DNA of 64,000 nt from JAJDFU01 sp964641965 (GTDB lineage Bacteria > Bacteroidota > Bacteroidia > Chitinophagales > Saprospiraceae): NCBI GenBank assembly GCA_964641965.1, contig CAZXLD010000024.1:1-64000 (forward strand), read 5' to 3'. Positions 52,250 to 60,897 of this stretch are shown here, one piece after another. How positions within the stretch are numbered: position 1 is the stretch's first letter; each line of letters opens with the position of its first letter. The notes under the pieces are model-generated. The model was not told where the DNA came from. It did no database searches and saw nothing but the letters and a program-made list of their open reading frames with translations. Both the position numbers and the translations under genes were made by a program.

Positions 52250-53485
52250 ATGAATTTCAAAATCTTAGCATCAAATATGATCACTACTGAAGAGGCAACT
52301 GCACAAATTCTGCAACGAGCACCTGATGACTGGGGAACCGAGCAGGTAAATTTGGATGATTCAACGGGAAGAGTTCTGGCAGAACCGTTGATGGCCGACC
52401 GGGACTTCCCTCCATTCGATCGGATTACAATGGATGGAATCGCCATTTCCTATGCGGCTTTTGAATCGGGCAAAAGAGAGTTTCCAGTGCTGGGTTTAGC
52501 GGCTGCCGGAGCCCCTCAGATAGGGGTTGACGGGTCAGCAGGTTGCGCTGAAGTGATGACTGGCGCGATTCTTCCCAAGGGTACGGATACCGTCATTCGA
52601 TACGAGGATATCCTACAGACCGATGGAAAGGCAAGCATTCAAGCCACTAAAGTCAGGCAAGGGCAAAATATCCATTGGAAAGGATCGGATCGAAAGCAAG
52701 AAGCGCCACTTCGATCAATTCATACCTTAATTGGACCGTCCGAAATCGGGATTGCAGCAACGATTGGTAAGTCCGAGTTGCTGGTTCAAAAGTCTCCAAG
52801 AGTAATTATCATTTCCACAGGAGATGAAATTGTTCCGGTCGAACAAGTACCTAAGCCTCATCAGATTCGTACTTCCAACTTACCGACTTTGAAAAGTCTA
52901 TTGGCAACCTGGGGTATCCCCTCTAAAACCATGCACATACCCGATCAGATGGATGCTACCGTGGAACAGATAAAAAGTGCTTTAGTGCAATCCGATCTGG
53001 TGCTATTGAGTGGGGGCGTGTCCAAGGGCAAGTTCGATTTCGTCCCAGAGGCTTTACGCAGTGCAGGTGTTGAAGCGGTATTTCATCGGGTCCAACAGCG
53101 ACCTGGAAAACCGCTTTGGTTTGGCCAACAACCGGGAGGTACCACCGTTTTCGGACTTCCCGGCAATCCAGTATCCTCATTTTTATGTTGCCTCAGGTAT
53201 GTCCAACCCTGGTTGCGCAAAGGACTAGGATTAGAGCCCTACACCTATGCGTATGCCGCTCTGGCTGAATCGATCCAGTTCAAACCAGATTTGACCTACT
53301 TTCTGCAAGTTCGCACTGCCTTTGATACGCAAGGAAGAATTTGGGCACATCCAATACCCGGAGGGGGGTCTGGCGACCACGCCAATCTGTCCAATGTTTC
53401 TGGCTTCCTGGAACTTCCGGCAGAAAGGTCAGATTTTGCCGAAGGAGAAGTATTTCCATTACTGATGTTCCGATCATTCACTTAA
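52250..53485 (+). CDS. moeA: Molybdopterin molybdenumtransferase MoeA
   Basis: A 411-residue protein; an alternative ATG at 52277 (MITTEEATAQIL) matches the usual family start. Motifs are FDRITMDGIAI, VMTGAILPKGTDTVIRYED, IISTGDEIV, LSGGVSKGKFDFV and FGLPGNPVSSF. It inserts molybdate into adenylylated molybdopterin, the last step of basic molybdenum cofactor synthesis. The moaC gene follows 24 bases later and mobA after that, forming one operon. MoeA here includes the C-terminal beta-barrel domain IV. Confidence 0.95.
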   Translation: MNFKILASNMITTEEATAQILQRAPDDWGTEQVNLDDSTGRVLAEPLMADRDFPPFDRITMDGIAISYAAFESGKREFPVLGLAAAGAPQIGVDGSAGCAEVMTGAILPKGTDTVIRYEDILQTDGKASIQATKVRQGQNIHWKGSDRKQEAPLRSIHTLIGPSEIGIAATIGKSELLVQKSPRVIIISTGDEIVPVEQVPKPHQIRTSNLPTLKSLLATWGIPSKTMHIPDQMDATVEQIKSALVQSDLVLLSGGVSKGKFDFVPEALRSAGVEAVFHRVQQRPGKPLWFGQQPGGTTVFGLPGNPVSSFLCCLRYVQPWLRKGLGLEPYTYAYAALAESIQFKPDLTYFLQVRTAFDTQGRIWAHPIPGGGSGDHANLSNVSGFLELPAERSDFAEGEVFPLLMFRSFT

Positions 53486-53509
53486 GCAAGTACCTTAATT
53501 TATTTCAAT

Positions 53510-53992
53510 ATGGCCAACGAGTTTTCACATTTGGATAAGGAAGGAAACCCCAGTATGGTGGATGTAGGGAGGAAAAAAGAAACCCATAGAATGGCACATG
53601 CCAGGTGTATTGTATTGCTGAATGAAGAAATTCTGGAGCGGTTGGAGCAGGACGACATCCACACCAAGAAAGGACCGGTTTTCCAAACCGCTATTTTAGC
53701 CGGCATAATGGCTTCTAAAAAGACAGGTGACCTAATCCCGCTCTGCCATCCTCTGGCCTTGGATAATTGTCAGGTAAATATTCACCTGAATGATCGGCGT
53801 GAAGTCATTATTGATTGTATCGCTACCATAAGTGCGAAAACCGGTGTAGAAATGGAAGCCCTGACTGGAGCAACCATTGCTGCGCTTACCGTGTATGATA
53901 TGTGCAAGGCATTTAGCCATGATATTGTGATCAAAGAGACCATGTTGATGGAAAAAACAGGTGGAAAAAGAGATTTTAAACGAGCAAAATAA
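53510..53992 (+). CDS. moaC: Cyclic pyranopterin monophosphate synthase MoaC
   Basis: A 160-residue protein, the usual length. Conserved stretches are MVDVGRKKETHRMA, KKTGDLIPLCHPLALD with its active-site His, and VEMEALTGATIAALTVYDMC. It converts 3',8-cyclo-GTP, made by MoaA, into cyclic pyranopterin monophosphate. It lies between moeA and mobA; the mobA ATG follows its stop by one base. No moaA gene is present in the window. Confidence 0.96.
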   Translation: MANEFSHLDKEGNPSMVDVGRKKETHRMAHARCIVLLNEEILERLEQDDIHTKKGPVFQTAILAGIMASKKTGDLIPLCHPLALDNCQVNIHLNDRREVIIDCIATISAKTGVEMEALTGATIAALTVYDMCKAFSHDIVIKETMLMEKTGGKRDFKRAK

Positions 53993-53993
53993 T

Positions 53994-55127
53994 ATGGGCC
54001 AGCATCAAAAGCATGCGAAGCTAAACCAGCCCGGATTAGGAGAATTTGGAAAAACGGAATGGGCTATACTGGGAGCCCCTTGTTCAGTGGTCCAACAACT
54101 GTCCGGCCAACTGATCCACAGGCTCGCAGGTGGCTTTCGCCTAGCCTTTGTCGATGCTGACCACCAGGTGGGAGAAGAACAACAACACCCGGCTTTAAAG
54201 ACTGGTGCCACCTTTGCTTACACCGATAAAATTTCCCATCATCAGTTAGAGTGGAAAGGGAAACCGGGGTCCTTTCAATTTCGCTCCCTTTTTAATTCTC
54301 TGGACGGGATTCTGGTAAACGGGAACCACTTTTTAGGCAAGGCACAGATCGTCATTCTGCATCCGAAAAAAAAAGAATCACTTGAGCGGAAGCTGGACCG
54401 GCTTACCAATGTACGCTTGATACTCAAAACAGATGCGCAACGGGAACCTTGGAAATTTTTAAAAGATCATCTGCCCGGATGGGCTACGATTCCGAGCTTT
54501 TCAATTGATCAATGGGATGATATAGCAGAATGGTTCCGCGGGGAACTGAATGGGCAGACCCCAAAAATAAACGGCTTGGTCCTAGCCGGTGGAAAAAGCC
54601 TTCGAATGGGCAAGGATAAAGGAACCATTGAGTATTACGGTATCCCACAACGAGAATACCTGGCCGATTTACTCCATCCGTTTTGCGAGCAATTGTTTAT
54701 CTCCAAAGCGCCTGGACAAGATCTAGTATCTGACTACCCGGTACTGGAGGACTCTTTTATTGGACTTGGTCCCTATGGGGCAATCCTCTCCGCATTCAGA
54801 GCATTTCCCAATCGGGCCTGGTTGGTAGTCGCCTGCGATCTACCTTTTGTTAATGAATCTACCATTCAACAATTAATAGGAGCGCGCAATCGATCAAAAT
54901 CCGCAACTGCATTCTACAATCCGGCTACTGATTTTCCAGAGCCCTTAATCACCTTATGGGAGCCCCGATCCTATCTGGACCTTTTACAATTTTTGGCGCA
55001 GGGCTATTCCTGTCCGAGAAAAGTGCTGATCAATTCCGATATTGAATTGGTTCATCCAGAGAATCCGGATCAGCTGATGAATGTAAATACTCCGGAAGAA
55101 TATCAGGAAGCTATTAAAAGGATATGA
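53994..55127 (+). CDS. mobA: MobA nucleotidyltransferase with MobB-like N-terminal domain
   Basis: A 377-residue protein. The ATG at 53994, one base after the moaC stop, is preferred over a GTG 33 bases upstream inside moaC. Residues about 190-377 are a MobA nucleotidyltransferase: GLVLAGGKSLRMGKDKG, SAFRAFPNRAWLVVACDLPF and NVNTPEEY. The N-terminal 185 residues (WAILGAPCSVVQQLSGQLI, FVDADHQVG) occupy the place of a MobB GTPase but lack a P-loop. I recall the same two-domain form in other Bacteroidota. It attaches GMP to molybdenum cofactor, or a related nucleotide. Confidence 0.88.
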   Translation: MGQHQKHAKLNQPGLGEFGKTEWAILGAPCSVVQQLSGQLIHRLAGGFRLAFVDADHQVGEEQQHPALKTGATFAYTDKISHHQLEWKGKPGSFQFRSLFNSLDGILVNGNHFLGKAQIVILHPKKKESLERKLDRLTNVRLILKTDAQREPWKFLKDHLPGWATIPSFSIDQWDDIAEWFRGELNGQTPKINGLVLAGGKSLRMGKDKGTIEYYGIPQREYLADLLHPFCEQLFISKAPGQDLVSDYPVLEDSFIGLGPYGAILSAFRAFPNRAWLVVACDLPFVNESTIQQLIGARNRSKSATAFYNPATDFPEPLITLWEPRSYLDLLQFLAQGYSCPRKVLINSDIELVHPENPDQLMNVNTPEEYQEAIKRI

Positions 55128-55160
55128 CTTAGATTAAGCTGTGTCTGAACCGTTCATTTC

Positions 55161-55577
55161 TTAGGGGTGGGCGGAAACCCAAACCTCTCCATCCTCAAAA
55201 ACTTCCTTCTTCCAGATCGGGACCGTTTCTTTAAGAGTGTCGATCGCATATTGGCAAGCCTCAAAAGCTTCCTTTCGATGTGGACAAGCGACCACTATAA
55301 CGACTGGTATTTCTCCGACTGACAGGTTTCCAGTTCGGTGGTGGATGCAAATACCCTCAGCGGGCCACCTCTCCTGAATAGCCTCGGCGATCTTATGCAT
55401 TTCAGATAAGGCCATGGGGCGATAGGCTTCAAACTCCAGTCGAACCACCTCCTTTCCTTTAGTGTTGTTTCTGACAGTTCCGACAAACAGCACGATACCT
55501 CCTATGCCTGCTGCTTTGACCTGATCCAAGCAGAATTGGGAATCTAAGGGTTCATCCGTCAACAGAATATCAATCAT
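55161..55577 (-). CDS. moaE: Molybdopterin synthase large subunit MoaE
   Basis: A 138-residue protein of normal length. Motifs are GGIVLFVGTVRNNTKGKEVV, LEFEAYRPMA, ICIHHRTGNLSVGEIPVVI and CPHRKEAFEAC, with the active-site Lys in PIWKKEVFEDG. With MoaD it puts two sulfurs on cyclic pyranopterin to form molybdopterin. It follows moaD by 11 bases on the minus strand, convergent with the moeA-moaC-mobA operon. Confidence 0.96.
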   Translation of the reverse strand: MIDILLTDEPLDSQFCLDQVKAAGIGGIVLFVGTVRNNTKGKEVVRLEFEAYRPMALSEMHKIAEAIQERWPAEGICIHHRTGNLSVGEIPVVIVVACPHRKEAFEACQYAIDTLKETVPIWKKEVFEDGEVWVSAHP

Positions 55578-55588
55578 GGCAATTCAGA

Positions 55589-55831
55589 TTAGCCGCCGCT
55601 GACCGGTGGGATTAAGGCAATTTCGTCATCCTCACTGAGCAACTGGTCATCATCCGCATAGGTATTATTAACAGCAATTGCTAAAGACTTTAACATTTTC
55701 ATGCGTGGAAATTCTTGCTGTAGATGCTCTTTTAAGGTGAGCACAGTTGGTTCACCGGGTAGATCCAGAGAAAATTGGGGTGTATTCAGGATATCTCGCG
55801 TAATGCCAAAGGCAAGGAGTTGTAATTTCAT
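55589..55831 (-). CDS. moaD: Molybdopterin synthase sulfur carrier subunit MoaD
   Basis: An 80-residue ubiquitin-fold protein ending in the essential Gly-Gly (LIPPVSGG), whose C-terminus is activated and carries thiocarboxylate sulfur. The sequence LTLKEHLQQEFPRMK and LAIAVNNTYADDDQLLSEDD is typical. It pairs with MoaE encoded just downstream. The activating enzyme (MoeB/ThiF type) is not in the window. Confidence 0.93.
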   Translation of the reverse strand: MKLQLLAFGITRDILNTPQFSLDLPGEPTVLTLKEHLQQEFPRMKMLKSLAIAVNNTYADDDQLLSEDDEIALIPPVSGG

Positions 55832-56167
55832 AGGAGAATCTAATACAATATTTAGAAGAATCTAAATTTCGTGATATTTGGACAATTTTAACAACCAAAG
55901 AAAAATACTGCCTGACAATTGTTTAGCCAATAAAAAATATGTCCATATTTGATGGGCAAATCAATATACCACAGCTCATTTGCATAGCTTCTATCCCCCC
56001 TGGAGCTAAGCAGCCAGACATCGGAAAATATTCGGAAAGATGTATTGAAATATACATTCCCGCCGTATGTTTGCAGTTTGGCAATTCAAGAAAACCAAAA
56101 AACGACTGATTTCAAAGCACTTTGAAGAAAGGGCTTTGGGCGCAGTTTATCCCAAAAATCAATTGAA
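55832..56167. other. Divergent intergenic region, moaD to transglycosylase
   Basis: These 336 bases lie between the divergent moaD and lytic transglycosylase genes. They are AT-rich on the moaD side, with repeated TCTAA-type tracts (55838-55870). The transglycosylase promoter is at 56045-56073. Nothing else is recognisable: no tRNA, no long hairpin, and no ORF with coding character. Confidence 0.6.
56045..56073 (+). promoter_or_regulatory. Promoter of the lytic transglycosylase gene
   Basis: TTG at 56045-56047 is followed after 18 bases by TATGTTTG at 56066-56073, an exact TAnnTTTG. The predicted leader is about 90 bases before the ATG at 56168. Confidence 0.6.
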
Positions 56168-57277
56168 ATGAAAAGAACTACAATACTTTTGGTATTGATG
56201 TTCCTGACAGTTCCATGGACATTCATAGACGCCAAACCAAACTCGTGGAATCTCCACACCGAACGCTTGGTCGGGCAGCGGCTGGAAAGTATGCCTTTGC
56301 TTTTTCCCGTTCTCGATAAAAAGCAGGTGCTTGTTCAGGTTCGCCGGTTTCTTGTCTCTGGACACAGAGAGACCGAATTCATTTTGGGAAGAGCCGAACA
56401 CTTCTTCCCGATCTTTGACCAACAATTGGTCCAAGCTGGGCTCCCAAAGGAGCTAAAGTACCTTACCATAATTGAGTCGGCCGTTCGACCCAATGCTATT
56501 TCCCATGTTGGGGCAAAAGGTATGTGGCAAATGATGAGCCCTACCGCCCGCTACTATGGACTGCGCGTTAATGGACAACTCGATGAACGACTGGACATCT
56601 ACAAATCAACTGAGGCAGCCGTGCGTATGCTCTCAGACCTGTATGCGCGATTTGGAGATTGGTCTCTGGTCTTAGCGGCTTACAACTGTGGCCCGGGAAG
56701 GGTCCTCAGGGCCATCAAAACCGCCAATAGTTCCCAATACAGCGCTATCTCACACCTCCTCCCACACGAAACACAGCAATATATCTTCAGATTTACTGCG
56801 GCTGCTTACGTAGTGAAGTATTATGGTGATCACCATGTGCAGCCTGTGGCAGTTAATCCAATCTGGAACAACACCAGCCTGTGGGTAACACCAAAGGAGA
56901 TGTCCTTTAAAAAGATCACCGAAGTAACTGGGCTTTCCTACGTTCACCTCAGCAGATTGAACCCTGGAGCGACCAGCGGTGTATGGCCAACTACATCCAA
57001 AGGGAATTTCATTATTCTTCCCAAGGATGCCGTGCAAAAAATGAAAAGCCATATCGCCAAACATGAACCCAGAGTTCAGTTTGTTACCAAGCGCTTGGGG
57101 GACATCTACTTCTCCTATCAGGTCACAGCTGTTGACAACTTGGAAAGTATAGCCAAACAGTTTCGAATTCGACCCGAAGACCTCATGCGGTGGAACTTTC
57201 TTCCTAACGGAAAGGTATTCACCTATCAACACCTAAACCTCTATCTACCTCCATCGAGCTATACCAATAGGGCCTAG
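56168..57277 (+). CDS. Lytic transglycosylase with LysM-like C-terminus (MltD-like)
   Basis: A 369-residue protein with a signal peptide (MKRTTILLVLMFLTVPWTFI). Residues about 85-210 are a classical SLT domain: GLPKELKYLTIIESAVRPNA with the catalytic Glu, then SHVGAKGMWQMMSPTAR and VLAAYNCGPGRVLRAI. The C-terminus (YQVTAVDNLESIAKQFRIRP ... LPNGKVFTYQHLNLYLP) is a LysM-like peptidoglycan-binding module. It cleaves glycan strands in the periplasm to form anhydro-muropeptides. It is a single gene with its own promoter and a strong terminator. Confidence 0.92.
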   Translation: MKRTTILLVLMFLTVPWTFIDAKPNSWNLHTERLVGQRLESMPLLFPVLDKKQVLVQVRRFLVSGHRETEFILGRAEHFFPIFDQQLVQAGLPKELKYLTIIESAVRPNAISHVGAKGMWQMMSPTARYYGLRVNGQLDERLDIYKSTEAAVRMLSDLYARFGDWSLVLAAYNCGPGRVLRAIKTANSSQYSAISHLLPHETQQYIFRFTAAAYVVKYYGDHHVQPVAVNPIWNNTSLWVTPKEMSFKKITEVTGLSYVHLSRLNPGATSGVWPTTSKGNFIILPKDAVQKMKSHIAKHEPRVQFVTKRLGDIYFSYQVTAVDNLESIAKQFRIRPEDLMRWNFLPNGKVFTYQHLNLYLPPSSYTNRA

Positions 57278-57657
57278 GCTCAATCGGAATGAAAGGGTAT
57301 CAAAGAGGCGGTTCTTCTTAGGAGGAGCCGCCTCTGTTTTTTTTATCCCTTAATCAGTGAGGCAACCATTCACTGAAAAAGGTGTACCTACCTACTAAAG
57401 TGGATTCATCTTTAATGATCCTCAAATGAATGCCAATAATTTACGATTCAAGTATTTTATCATCATTGGGAAAGAAAGAAAGTTTCAACTTGAGATTGAA
57501 TTGCCTCGCTTCTGCAGGGTACTTCTACCAGTTAGATTCATAGGTCTATGGTATTGCCTTATTCGTGGAAAAACTAGTCTGCTAATGAAGGAGCATCCTT
57601 AATTCGGGCATCGTAAAGCTGGACACCATCCAATCAACCTTCAACCAACCATCTGAA
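57278..57657. other. Intergenic region upstream of the TonB receptor
   Basis: These 380 bases hold the transglycosylase terminator (57304-57344) and the leader of the TonB receptor gene. A 58-codon reading frame runs from ATG 57426 to the stop at 57600-57602 (MNANNLRFKYFIIIG ...); it is basic and aromatic-rich but has no recognised match or clear coding signal. I see no good TAnnTTTG promoter and no cobalamin-type riboswitch. Confidence 0.5.
57304..57344 (+). terminator. Intrinsic terminator after the transglycosylase gene
   Basis: AGAGGCGG (57304-57311) pairs perfectly with CCGCCTCT (57328-57335), and the inner TTCTTC/GGAGGA tract extends the stem with wobble pairs. A run of eight T follows (57337-57344). 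Confidence 0.9.
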
Positions 57658-60006
57658 ATGACACGATCACTCGCATGCATTTTTTTCCTTATTCCTTTTC
57701 TTCAAGCAAACACATTACTCGGTCAAAACGAATACACCTTAAGTGGATTCCTTAAAGACAACACCAATGGAGAGGTTTTAATCGGCGCCAACATATACGT
57801 CAAAGAGCTAGGTACCGGGACTTCCTCAAATGCTTATGGATTTTACTCTATCTCTTTGCCACAAGGTGAGTACACGATATCCATTACCTATTTAGGTTAC
57901 CAAAGTGTCAGTCAAGAAATTTCACTAACCGAAAATCTGAAAATGAATTTTGAGCTCGAGCCGGAAGGTTTTGAGATGAAGGAAGTAGTAGTGGTGGCTG
58001 AGGAAGCAAATCAGAATGTGACCAGCATTGAAATGAGTGTTGAGAAGCTGGCTATTCAGGAAATAAAACTATTGCCTCAGGTATTGGGAGAGGTGGATGT
58101 AATCCGAAGTATTCAGTTACTGCCCGGAGTCTCCACAGTTGGTGAGGGTGCAAGCGGATTTAACGTCCGTGGAGGAGGCATTGATCAAAACCTAATCCTA
58201 TTGGACGAGGCAACGGTGTATAATTCTTCTCATTTATTTGGACTCTTTTCCGTTTTCAACTCAGATGTAGTCAGGGACATCAAGCTCTACAAGGGCGGTA
58301 TACCAGCCCAGTACGGAGGGCGCTTATCTTCTGTGCTGGACGTCCGCCAACGGGAAGGAAACAGTAAGAAGTTCGGCATGTCCGGTGGCGTGGGTCTTAT
58401 CTCTGCCAGGTTAGCACTGGAAGGCCCGATTCAGAAGGATAAGATCTCCTTTTTGGTGGCCGGCAGAAGTTCCTATGGCCATTTATTTCTCAACTTTTTC
58501 CCCGATCTGGCAGATAATGTGATCTTTTTCTACGACATGAATGCCAAGGTAAATTTCCGATTTTCGGATAAAGATCAACTTTACCTATCCGGATATTTCG
58601 GCAAGGATGTATTCAATTTTGGAGACGATTTTGCTTCCAATTGGGGCAATGCAACCGGAACACTTCGCTGGAATCATATTTTTAACAGTAAGCTCTTTTC
58701 CAACTTTAGCCTGATCTACAGTGATTATGGGTATTCACTTGGAGTTCCCGAGGGGGCACAGGCATTTGATTGGGATGCACGCATTCAGAACGCTACCCTC
58801 GAAGCTGATTTTTCCTGGTTTTTAAATCCCAGAAACGAGTTGCAGTTTGGGGTTCAGGGTGCCTATTTCCGATTCCAGCCCGGTGAGGCAATAGGGGTGG
58901 GTGACAATTCCATTTTCAATCGAATCGCTTTACAGAGTCAATACGGCGTAGAACCAGCTATATATGTAAGCCTGGAGCAAGAGCTATTTGGCAGGCTGAA
59001 GCTCATGTATGGTTTGCGGTTGTCGGGATTCCTAAATGTTGGAGCTCGGGATGTGTTTATCTATGAAGGAGGTGAACCTACTGATGAAGAATCTATCACA
59101 GATACGGTAAGTTATGGCCCCTGGGACGTAATCGAAGCCTTCTCTGGCCTGGAACCTCGATTTTCAGCAAACTATCTATTTAATGCCCGCAATTCTGTAA
59201 AAGTCAGTTACAACCGGATAAACCAGTATGTACATCTGGTATCGAACACCACCGCCGCAACCCCTATCGACATCTGGATGCCAAGTGGTACCTATATCGA
59301 ACCTGCCATAGTAGATCAGGTCGCAGCTGGGTACTTCCACAATTTTTCAAACAACACCTACGAATTTTCGGTAGAGGGATTCTATAAAAACTTCCAAAAC
59401 TTACTCGAATACCGCGATGGTGCCGAGCTATTATTGAATGAAACGCTGGAGACAGAACTGATTAGTGCCGACGGAAGGGCCTATGGATTAGAATTCATCT
59501 TGCGCAAGACCAAGGGCCGGTTAACCGGTTGGGTTAGTTATACCCTTTCCAGGTCCGAACGCCAGGCCGATGAGATCAATAACGGGGAATATTTCCCAAG
59601 TAACTGGGATAAGCTCCATGATTTGAGCCTGGTAGGATCGTGGGCCATTAACCCAAAGCTAAATTTGTCCGGCACCTTCGCCTTTATGTCTGGCAGACCC
59701 ATCACTTATCCAGATTCAAGATACGAGTTCGAAGGAATCGTTATTCCCAATTATAACAATCGAAATGGTGCGCGTGTCCCGAACTACCATCGATTGGACC
59801 TAGCGGTAAATTATACTCCCAACAAAAAACCCGATAAAAGGTGGAAGTCGGAGTGGGTTTTTGGAATCTACAATCTATATGGTCGCAGAAATCCCTATTC
59901 CATTTTCTTCCGCCAAAACGAAGATAATCCGGTACTCACTGAAGCTGTTCGCCTCTCCATATTTGGTGCCCCTCTCCCTTACATCACCTACAATTTTAAA
60001 TTCTAG
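57658..60006 (+). CDS. TonB-dependent receptor with carboxypeptidase-regulatory-like domain
   Basis: A 782-residue outer membrane receptor. A signal peptide (ending LLGQ, residue 22) is followed by a CarboxypepD_reg-like domain at about 25-105 (GEVLIGANIYVKELGTGT, GEYTISITYLGYQ), a plug domain at 110-230 (VRGGGIDQNLILLDEATVYN, GGIPAQYGGRLSSVLDV) and a beta-barrel ending YITYNFKF with a terminal aromatic. It has the usual Bacteroidota form but is not a SusC type, lacking a SusD partner. The DUF4249 lipoprotein gene follows 18 bases later and is its usual companion. The transported ligand is unknown. Confidence 0.93.
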   Translation: MTRSLACIFFLIPFLQANTLLGQNEYTLSGFLKDNTNGEVLIGANIYVKELGTGTSSNAYGFYSISLPQGEYTISITYLGYQSVSQEISLTENLKMNFELEPEGFEMKEVVVVAEEANQNVTSIEMSVEKLAIQEIKLLPQVLGEVDVIRSIQLLPGVSTVGEGASGFNVRGGGIDQNLILLDEATVYNSSHLFGLFSVFNSDVVRDIKLYKGGIPAQYGGRLSSVLDVRQREGNSKKFGMSGGVGLISARLALEGPIQKDKISFLVAGRSSYGHLFLNFFPDLADNVIFFYDMNAKVNFRFSDKDQLYLSGYFGKDVFNFGDDFASNWGNATGTLRWNHIFNSKLFSNFSLIYSDYGYSLGVPEGAQAFDWDARIQNATLEADFSWFLNPRNELQFGVQGAYFRFQPGEAIGVGDNSIFNRIALQSQYGVEPAIYVSLEQELFGRLKLMYGLRLSGFLNVGARDVFIYEGGEPTDEESITDTVSYGPWDVIEAFSGLEPRFSANYLFNARNSVKVSYNRINQYVHLVSNTTAATPIDIWMPSGTYIEPAIVDQVAAGYFHNFSNNTYEFSVEGFYKNFQNLLEYRDGAELLLNETLETELISADGRAYGLEFILRKTKGRLTGWVSYTLSRSERQADEINNGEYFPSNWDKLHDLSLVGSWAINPKLNLSGTFAFMSGRPITYPDSRYEFEGIVIPNYNNRNGARVPNYHRLDLAVNYTPNKKPDKRWKSEWVFGIYNLYGRRNPYSIFFRQNEDNPVLTEAVRLSIFGAPLPYITYNFKF

Positions 60007-60024
60007 CTCCAATCCAAAAGAATC

Positions 60025-60879
60025 ATGAAATCACAAATTTTGGAAATCATTAAATCATTCGCATTGTTGGCAGGACTATCTATACTTTGCTTTTCCTGCG
60101 AAGACGTGATAGAACTGGATCTTCCGGATGGAGAAGTTCAACTTGTGGTAGATGGCTGGTTCACAGACCAGAACCAGACCCAATCAGTCCGACTGACTCA
60201 GACCGCTAATTTCTTTAGTAATGAACCCAATCCTGGCATCTCCGATGCTTTAGTAATCCTATTCGACGATACCGGCGAATTGGATACTTTGGCTGAATCT
60301 GATGAGGAATTGGGGACCTACATCACCAGCATTGTTGGCATACCGGGACGATCTTATTTTATATATATCCGCTTACCCAATGGAAATGAGTACGCCTCGG
60401 ATCCCCAATTGATGCGCACAGTTCCCAAAATTGATAGCATATATGCTGAATTTCAAGAAGAAAACCCCTTCCAGGATGAAGGCTTTTATATTCGAATCGA
60501 TACACAGGAGCCGCAGGGAGTAGGTGACTTTTATCGCTGGAGGCAATTTATCAATGGTGTTTTCCAGAGCACGCCAGAAGATCTGGTCTTTGCTTCTGAT
60601 GAATTTGTAGACGGCAACCCAATTATTGGTTTTGAGGTAGGTTCCCAACCCTTACAATTAGGAGATACGTGTCAGATTGATCAATTGTCTATTTCAAGAG
60701 AAGCATTTGATTATTTAGCTCTAGTCCAGGAGCAAACCCTATTTCAAGGATCGCTTTTCGATCCACCGCCGGCCCCAATCCGGGGTAATATTCAAAATCT
60801 GAATGACCCCTCAGACGAACCGCTGGGGTTCTTTGGAGTGTCTGCTGTAGAATCAGCGTCTTTAATTATCACCGAATAG
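60025..60879 (+). CDS. DUF4249 family lipoprotein
   Basis: A 284-residue protein with a lipoprotein signal (ALLAGLSILCFSCED). The mature start VIELDLPDGEVQLVVDGWFT, followed by an Ig-like region with VRLTQTANFF and SDALVILFDD, is characteristic of DUF4249. The family lies next to TonB-dependent receptors in Bacteroidota and is thought to sit at the outer membrane as an accessory of the receptor, perhaps in ligand capture. It follows its receptor gene by 18 bases and ends the pair. No biochemical function is established. Confidence 0.9.
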   Translation: MKSQILEIIKSFALLAGLSILCFSCEDVIELDLPDGEVQLVVDGWFTDQNQTQSVRLTQTANFFSNEPNPGISDALVILFDDTGELDTLAESDEELGTYITSIVGIPGRSYFIYIRLPNGNEYASDPQLMRTVPKIDSIYAEFQEENPFQDEGFYIRIDTQEPQGVGDFYRWRQFINGVFQSTPEDLVFASDEFVDGNPIIGFEVGSQPLQLGDTCQIDQLSISREAFDYLALVQEQTLFQGSLFDPPPAPIRGNIQNLNDPSDEPLGFFGVSAVESASLIITE

Positions 60880-60897
60880 TGGTCGGGTCCAAGTTAA

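Noticed and set aside
57345..57657. Riboswitch upstream of the TonB receptor
   Set aside because: No cobalamin or other riboswitch core could be recognised by eye.
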